Shown in pieces: positions 59,635 through 64,000 of a DNA stretch of 64,000 nucleotides. Source of the stretch: Crocinitomix sp044361315 (GTDB lineage: Bacteria > Bacteroidota > Bacteroidia > Flavobacteriales_D > Crocinitomicaceae); assembly GCA_044361315.1 (NCBI GenBank), contig JBIKJA010000010.1:1-64000 (forward strand). The letters run 5' to 3'. Every line of letters begins with the position of its first letter. The stretch's first letter is position 1. A program made the translations under genes and the position numbers. The notes beneath the pieces were generated by a model. It had not been told where the DNA came from. It made no database searches and was given only the letters and a program-made list of their open reading frames with translations.

Positions 59635-62061
59635 ATGAAGATAGCATACAATTGGATCAAAAACTACATCTCTACTGAACATTCAGCAGAAAGATTGGCC
59701 GAAATATTAACCGAAACTGGTTTAGAGGTTGAAGGCATAGAAAAAGTAGAAACAATCAAGGATGGACTTGAAGGAGTGGTGATTGGACACGTTTTAACCA
59801 AAGTAAAACACCCAGATGCTGATCGACTAAATGTTACCACGGTTGATGTTGGTGGACCAGAAATTTTACAAATTGTATGCGGTGCTCCCAACGTAGAAGT
59901 TGGCCAAAAAGTAGTGGTAGCAACCGTTGGATGTACCTTATATCCTGATCCAAATACGCCTTTACAAATTAAAAAATCTAAAATTCGTGGAGTTGAATCG
60001 TGCGGAATGATTTGCGCCGAAGACGAGTTGGGAATGGGACATTCACATGCCGGAATTATGGTGTTAGACCCATCTACTCCTATTGGAATACCAGCAAAAA
60101 CTTTCTTTAATATTTCAGACGATTACTTATTAGAAATCGGCTTAACGCCTAACCGCGCAGATGCAATGGGACATATTGGTGTGGCGCGTGACTTAAAGGC
60201 TTATTTAAATTTTCACGAAAACGCAAATCTTACCCTTCAACTTCCTAGCGAAAATAATTTTAAGGCAGGAAGCTCAAAAATAAATTTAAAAGTTGAAAAC
60301 ACCCTTGGTTGCCCACGTTATGCGGGTGCGGTTATTACTGGAATTACTTTGGGTGAATCGCCAGCGTGGTTGCAAAACCGATTGAAAATTATTGGTTTAA
60401 AGCCGATTAATTCGATTGTGGACATTACCAATTTTGTGATGCACGAAATAGGCAATCCGTTGCATGCCTTTGATTTGCAAAATTTGGATGGAAATATTGT
60501 GGTAAGAAATGCCAAAGAAGGAGAACAATTAACCACTTTAGACGGTGTTGTCCGTCAATTAGCGACAACTGATTTAGTTATTTGTAACGCCGATGCACCG
60601 ATGTGCTTGGCAGGTGTTTTTGGTGGACTTGATTCGGGTGTCAAAGAAACGACCACAAGTATATTTATCGAAGCGGCTTATTTCGAACCTGTCACGATTC
60701 GTAAAGCGGCTAAAAGATTGGGATTAAGCACCGATTCATCTTTTCGATTTGAACGAGGGGTAGATCCAAATTCGGTTTTAATGGCCAGAGATCGCGCAAT
60801 CTCTTTAGTTTTAGAAATTGCTGGTGGAACATTAGACGAATTGTACGACTTCTATCCGAGTTCAATTCAAAATTCTGAGGTGTCTTTTAGCTTTGATCGT
60901 TGCCGAAAATTAATTGGGACTTATATTGACAATGAGATAATTACCCGAATATTAAACGAACTAGAAATTCAGATTATTGAAGCAAATGGCGATCAAGTGC
61001 TTTTAAATGTACCTGCATACCGCGTAGATGTTAAAAGAGAAGCCGATGTGGTTGAGGAAGTATTACGAATTTATGGTTTTAATAAAATTCCTTTGCCGGA
61101 AAAATTGAATACTTCCTTATCATACCCAGATAAGCCAAATAAAGAAAAAATCTACGTCGTAGCAGCGAATTTATTGGTGGACAATGGCTTTTTTGAAATC
61201 ATGAATAATTCGTTAACCAGCTCGAATGTGTGGGAAAAAATTACATCCACCCACTATGTTGCTGGAAATGATGTGACTTTATTAAATCCACTGTCAAACG
61301 AATTGGATGTCATGCGCCAAACACTTTTATTTGGTGGGTTAAAAAGTATTGAATTTAACCAAAATCGACAAAACCCTGATTTAAAGATATTTGAATTTGG
61401 AAACGTGTATGCTAAAATTGACGGAAATTATACCGAAGCCAAAAAATTAGGCATTTGGATTTGTGGGGCCAATCAGCCAGAAAACTGGACAACTCAGCAA
61501 ACGAAAACCAATTTCCATGTGTTAAAAGGTGGTGTTGAAGCCGTGTTGGCGAAACTTGGAATTTTGAAAGCACCACGCACGGTTGAACTAGAAAACGATT
61601 TATTTGCAGACGGATATGGCATTTCAATTGCCAATAAAACTGTCGTTCAATTGGGATGGGTGAAACCAGAAATCTTAAAAACATTTGGGGTTAAAAACAC
61701 CGTTTTTTATGCCGAATTTAATTGGAATTTGGTGATTGAACTGGCTCATTTAAACAAAATCAACTTTAAGCCCATTCCTAAAACGCAATTTTCACGCAGA
61801 GATTTTTCACTTTTATTGGATGAACCAGTGCGTTTTAACGAAATTCAAACCTTAGCACAAAAGGTGGACCGCAAAATTTTAAAAGAAATTGGTTTGTTTG
61901 ATGTCTACGAAGGAAAAAATCTGGAAAAAGGAAAAAAATCGTATGCGGTTTCTTTTATTTTTCAAGATGATGAAAAAACCTTAAAAGACGATCAAATCGA
62001 TGCCATCATGGGGAAAATCAGAACACAATTGGAGAAAGAATTAGGTGCGGAATTAAGATAG
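59635..62061 (+). CDS. pheT: phenylalanine--tRNA ligase, beta subunit
   Basis: An 808-residue PheRS beta chain. It contains the N-terminal tRNA-binding domain (EGVVIGHVLTKVKHPDADRL), the B3/B4 editing region (GESPAWLQNRLKIIGLKPIN, IVDITNFVMHEIGNPLHAFD), B5 (AKRLGLSTDSSFRFERGVDP) and the C-terminal FDX-ACB domain (FSRRDFSLLLDEPVRFNEIQ). Length is normal. The alpha subunit is not in the window. The enzyme charges tRNA-Phe and edits Tyr. Confidence 0.97.
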   Translation: MKIAYNWIKNYISTEHSAERLAEILTETGLEVEGIEKVETIKDGLEGVVIGHVLTKVKHPDADRLNVTTVDVGGPEILQIVCGAPNVEVGQKVVVATVGCTLYPDPNTPLQIKKSKIRGVESCGMICAEDELGMGHSHAGIMVLDPSTPIGIPAKTFFNISDDYLLEIGLTPNRADAMGHIGVARDLKAYLNFHENANLTLQLPSENNFKAGSSKINLKVENTLGCPRYAGAVITGITLGESPAWLQNRLKIIGLKPINSIVDITNFVMHEIGNPLHAFDLQNLDGNIVVRNAKEGEQLTTLDGVVRQLATTDLVICNADAPMCLAGVFGGLDSGVKETTTSIFIEAAYFEPVTIRKAAKRLGLSTDSSFRFERGVDPNSVLMARDRAISLVLEIAGGTLDELYDFYPSSIQNSEVSFSFDRCRKLIGTYIDNEIITRILNELEIQIIEANGDQVLLNVPAYRVDVKREADVVEEVLRIYGFNKIPLPEKLNTSLSYPDKPNKEKIYVVAANLLVDNGFFEIMNNSLTSSNVWEKITSTHYVAGNDVTLLNPLSNELDVMRQTLLFGGLKSIEFNQNRQNPDLKIFEFGNVYAKIDGNYTEAKKLGIWICGANQPENWTTQQTKTNFHVLKGGVEAVLAKLGILKAPRTVELENDLFADGYGISIANKTVVQLGWVKPEILKTFGVKNTVFYAEFNWNLVIELAHLNKINFKPIPKTQFSRRDFSLLLDEPVRFNEIQTLAQKVDRKILKEIGLFDVYEGKNLEKGKKSYAVSFIFQDDEKTLKDDQIDAIMGKIRTQLEKELGAELR

Positions 62062-62074
62062 CAACCATTCAAGT

Positions 62075-63262
62075 TTATTCAGTATCACTTGAATCGCTTT
62101 TGTTTTGTGATAAATCGGTAGACAGACATTCTTTAAAATCTGCCAATTTCTTTTCAATCACTTTTTCCCACAAAAAATTGGATTCAACCAAAGCAATTGA
62201 TTTTGATTTCATGGTTGTTAAAGCCTCATCATCTAATTCAATCAGTTTAACAAGGGCATTCACCAAGCCTTTCAATTCAGGATTTTCAAGTAAAATACCA
62301 TTTTCATTAATTTGACGTTCAATCGCGCCGACGTTGGTACCTATAATCGCCAAACCGCTTGCCATCGCTTCTAAAATGACGGTTGGCATTCCTTCCGAAT
62401 GACTTGGGCAAACCAAACAATCTTGGGCTTGAACAATTTCCTTAATGGTAGCTTGGTCTCTTATTTCACCATGATAATGAACACGGGCATCTTTGACCCG
62501 AAATTTGTCATTTACAGGCCCAATAAAATGAAATTCAAACGAATAATCTTTCGCAATTAATTGATGTAAAGCCGCTGTCAATTCCTCAATACCTTTGCGG
62601 CGTTCGGCCCTGCCAATAAAAACAAACTTCCGAATTGGTGCAGACGGTTTAATCCCTTCCACCAACCAATCGCGGTGAATTCCATTAAATTGATGAAGAA
62701 TTTTATGCGGTTGAATACCTAAATCAGCTAAAATCAAATCAATTTTTCCCCCAAACGAATAAACAAAATCGGCATTGCGCACATTCCACTTTACCGAATT
62801 TTTTAAAAGCGCATATTCGGCCATCATTCGCAAACTAGGAGCAGATTGAAACATCTCAAACCCATGAAAATTGACCAAAATCGGTAAATTAAATTTACGC
62901 TTATGCTTTTCCTTAATAAAATGCCAAGCCGTAAACCCTTGCCCATAAATCAAATCAAATTGATCAATCCGCTCTTCTAATTCATCAAACGCATTTCGCG
63001 AATAAACCTTGTTTTCACGAATGTAATGACCAGGAAAAGGATCCGTTTTTGGAAATTTTATATAAATCTCTTCGATATTCTTCAATTCTTCGTCCGAAAA
63101 AGCAGCTTGAAAATTTTGGGGCGAATAATCCACACCGCCGCAATGCAACACCACCACTTTACAACCTTTTTGAGCAAGGAATTTAGCCAATAAAAGCGAA
63201 TGTTTCTGCATCCCTCCTAACTGAAAAGGGACAATTCCATCGGTCAATAACAAGACATTCAT
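62075..63262 (-). CDS. glycosyltransferase family 4
   Basis: A 395-residue GT-B fold enzyme. N-terminal LLLTDGIVPFQLGGMQKHSL is typical of GT4; the C-terminal half has KFVFIGRAERRKGIEELTAA and the donor-binding QDCLVCPSHSEGMPTVILEA with MASGLAIIGTNVGAI. It probably transfers a sugar in surface polysaccharide synthesis. It converges with pheT (13 bp between stops). No other glycan gene is adjacent. Cytosolic, membrane-peripheral. Confidence 0.88.
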   Translation of the reverse strand: MNVLLLTDGIVPFQLGGMQKHSLLLAKFLAQKGCKVVVLHCGGVDYSPQNFQAAFSDEELKNIEEIYIKFPKTDPFPGHYIRENKVYSRNAFDELEERIDQFDLIYGQGFTAWHFIKEKHKRKFNLPILVNFHGFEMFQSAPSLRMMAEYALLKNSVKWNVRNADFVYSFGGKIDLILADLGIQPHKILHQFNGIHRDWLVEGIKPSAPIRKFVFIGRAERRKGIEELTAALHQLIAKDYSFEFHFIGPVNDKFRVKDARVHYHGEIRDQATIKEIVQAQDCLVCPSHSEGMPTVILEAMASGLAIIGTNVGAIERQINENGILLENPELKGLVNALVKLIELDDEALTTMKSKSIALVESNFLWEKVIEKKLADFKECLSTDLSQNKSDSSDTE

Positions 63263-63280
63263 TGCCTAAAATTAACCATT

Positions 63281-63690
63281 TTAGTTCAATTGGATGGCTA
63301 ATTTATTTATTAATAAATCAACAAGATTAAACTTCAAAATTCGATTATGCGGATTTTTGGTTAAAATTAAACCCCCTAAAAAAAACAGTTCTTGTTTTTT
63401 TAACGTTTTGAGATAAGTACCATCATAATAAATGATTACCCTAATACCAAGGTAGTCATCAGAAACCTCTTGCCCCATCAATTTCACCACTTTTATCACC
63501 GTTTTTCCAGCCGAAGCGTTCACCGATTCAACACCCAACTCGGTAACTTCCCCATCAAAATCAACTTGACTTAACTTATAATACAAAATTTCGGCTGAAG
63601 TAATATAATCGAGGTACTTATAATCCGTTTGACCAGTAGAAGTCCCGTCCAGCAACCTTTAAAAATCTAGTAGCTTCGTTCGACAAAATT
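63281..63690 (-). pseudogene. C-terminal fragment of a type IX-secreted protein
   Basis: Reads SNEATRFLK in one frame, then, one base out of frame, LLDGTSTGQTDYKYLDYITS, YYKLSQVDFDGEVTELG and a sorting-type tail (VVKLMGQEVSDDYLGIRVII, YYDGTYLKTLKK), ending in a stop at 63281. The YYKLSQVDFDG and LMGQEV blocks are characteristic of flavobacterial type IX C-termini. No signal peptide or start is present and a TAG lies just upstream, so this is a 5'-truncated, frameshifted remnant. The tail after TLKK is not typical. Confidence 0.55.
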
Positions 63691-63704
63691 AAGTACTAGG
63701 CATT

Positions 63705-64000
63705 ATGGTGTTTATTTGGCGTGGATCTGGCATTTCTGTGCCTATAATTTTATTTTTATGTGCCAGGATCACTACCCATTGGTTTGAAGGAGCGGAAATT
63801 GTGGGAAAGGCCTTGAGCAATGCCTCATTTTTAGCCTGTACTTTTTTGTGGTCAGGACTTATTACTCTCCTCCAAGCCTTGGTGATTGTTGGGATGCGAC
63901 TCGCAGATCGCACCCTAGGTGCAAATCCTCCAAAAACCCACCATGATTTTTTTTGGATTCCAGTTTGGCTTTGGGGCGTTATTTTTATCGTATTAAGCGG
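63705..64000 (+). CDS. hypothetical membrane protein, partial (3' end outside window)
   Basis: From ATG 63705 the frame is open for 98 codons to the right window edge. The product starts MVFIWRGSGISVPIILFLCA, with three predicted transmembrane segments, and contains KTHHDFFWIPVWLWGVIFIV. The WRGxGxxxP and HDFFxIPxWxWGxIF pattern recalls a small family of Bacteroidota inner-membrane proteins without known function (from memory). It diverges from the type IX remnant. Truncated only by the window. Confidence 0.65.
   Translation, partial: MVFIWRGSGISVPIILFLCARITTHWFEGAEIVGKALSNASFLACTFLWSGLITLLQALVIVGMRLADRTLGANPPKTHHDFFWIPVWLWGVIFIVLS

Overview
The window comes from an AT-rich Bacteroidota genome, most likely Flavobacteriales and perhaps near Crocinitomicaceae/Fluviicola (inference). 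Supporting signs are type IX secretion C-terminal signals, a GldM-like scrap, TAnnTTTG-type -7 promoter elements, a flavobacterial-style carotenoid operon with a fused CrtYcd cyclase, and Bacteroidota-typical families such as DUF1573 and a PAS/SpoIIE phosphatase. No rRNA, tRNA or CRISPR array was found.

Layout. 1-1.9 kb: two OsmC-family genes and an FAD amine oxidase (+ strand). 2.2-2.9 kb: a LURP-one/scramblase-like gene. 3.0-9.6 kb: a tightly packed minus-strand operon, ECF sigma factor - crtI - crtB - unknown 151-aa gene - idi - crtD-like - cruF-like - crtYcd. It is preceded by two identical-geometry inverted repeats (TTTGTTTAAY-N14-RTTAAACAAA) that overlap TAATTTTG -7 boxes. 9.8-10.1 kb: a multi-hairpin island richer in GC than its surroundings. 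10.1-16.4 kb: HutD, a PlsC-type acyltransferase, a decayed secreted gene, a secreted protein and a large type IX-secreted protein. 16.5-21.9 kb: DoxX-like protein plus vanadium haloperoxidase, then a LytTR regulator facing a hybrid kinase. 22-35 kb: TerC, gene debris, accA, ispE, AlkC, GT2, a leucine-rich-repeat protein, an interrupted secreted gene, an HD hydrolase, ElbB, a DCC protein and a PAS/SpoIIE phosphatase. 35.4-49.3 kb: mostly housekeeping genes (menB, S41 protease, MutS-like ATPase, SDR, HWE-type kinase, cmk, class I FBP aldolase, accD, rpsO, pnp). 49.4-64 kb: an IS3-like remnant, surE, a Wzx-type flippase, several secreted proteins, gene debris, a TerB-like gene, a minus-strand secreted-protein cluster, a GH114-like/CAP pair, pheT, GT4 and a partial membrane gene.

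How the genes work together. Idi and IspE supply C5 isoprenoid units. CrtB and CrtI make lycopene; CrtYcd, CruF and CrtD would give a monocyclic 1'-hydroxy-3',4'-didehydro carotenoid of the saproxanthin/myxol type, but no CrtZ ring hydroxylase is present here. AccA and AccD are the two carboxyltransferase halves of acetyl-CoA carboxylase, encoded about 20 kb apart. rpsO-pnp is the classic ribosomal protein/PNPase neighbourhood.

Unexplained structure. (1) The paired operators of the carotenoid operon. (2) Three dispersed copies of a two-hairpin element in which the flanks are conserved but the stem sequences differ (28.4, 36.8 and 50.3 kb). (3) Three secreted-protein genes each cut by a single in-frame TAA while all long housekeeping genes are intact. 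(4) A 21-bp-period direct repeat in front of the LytTR regulator.
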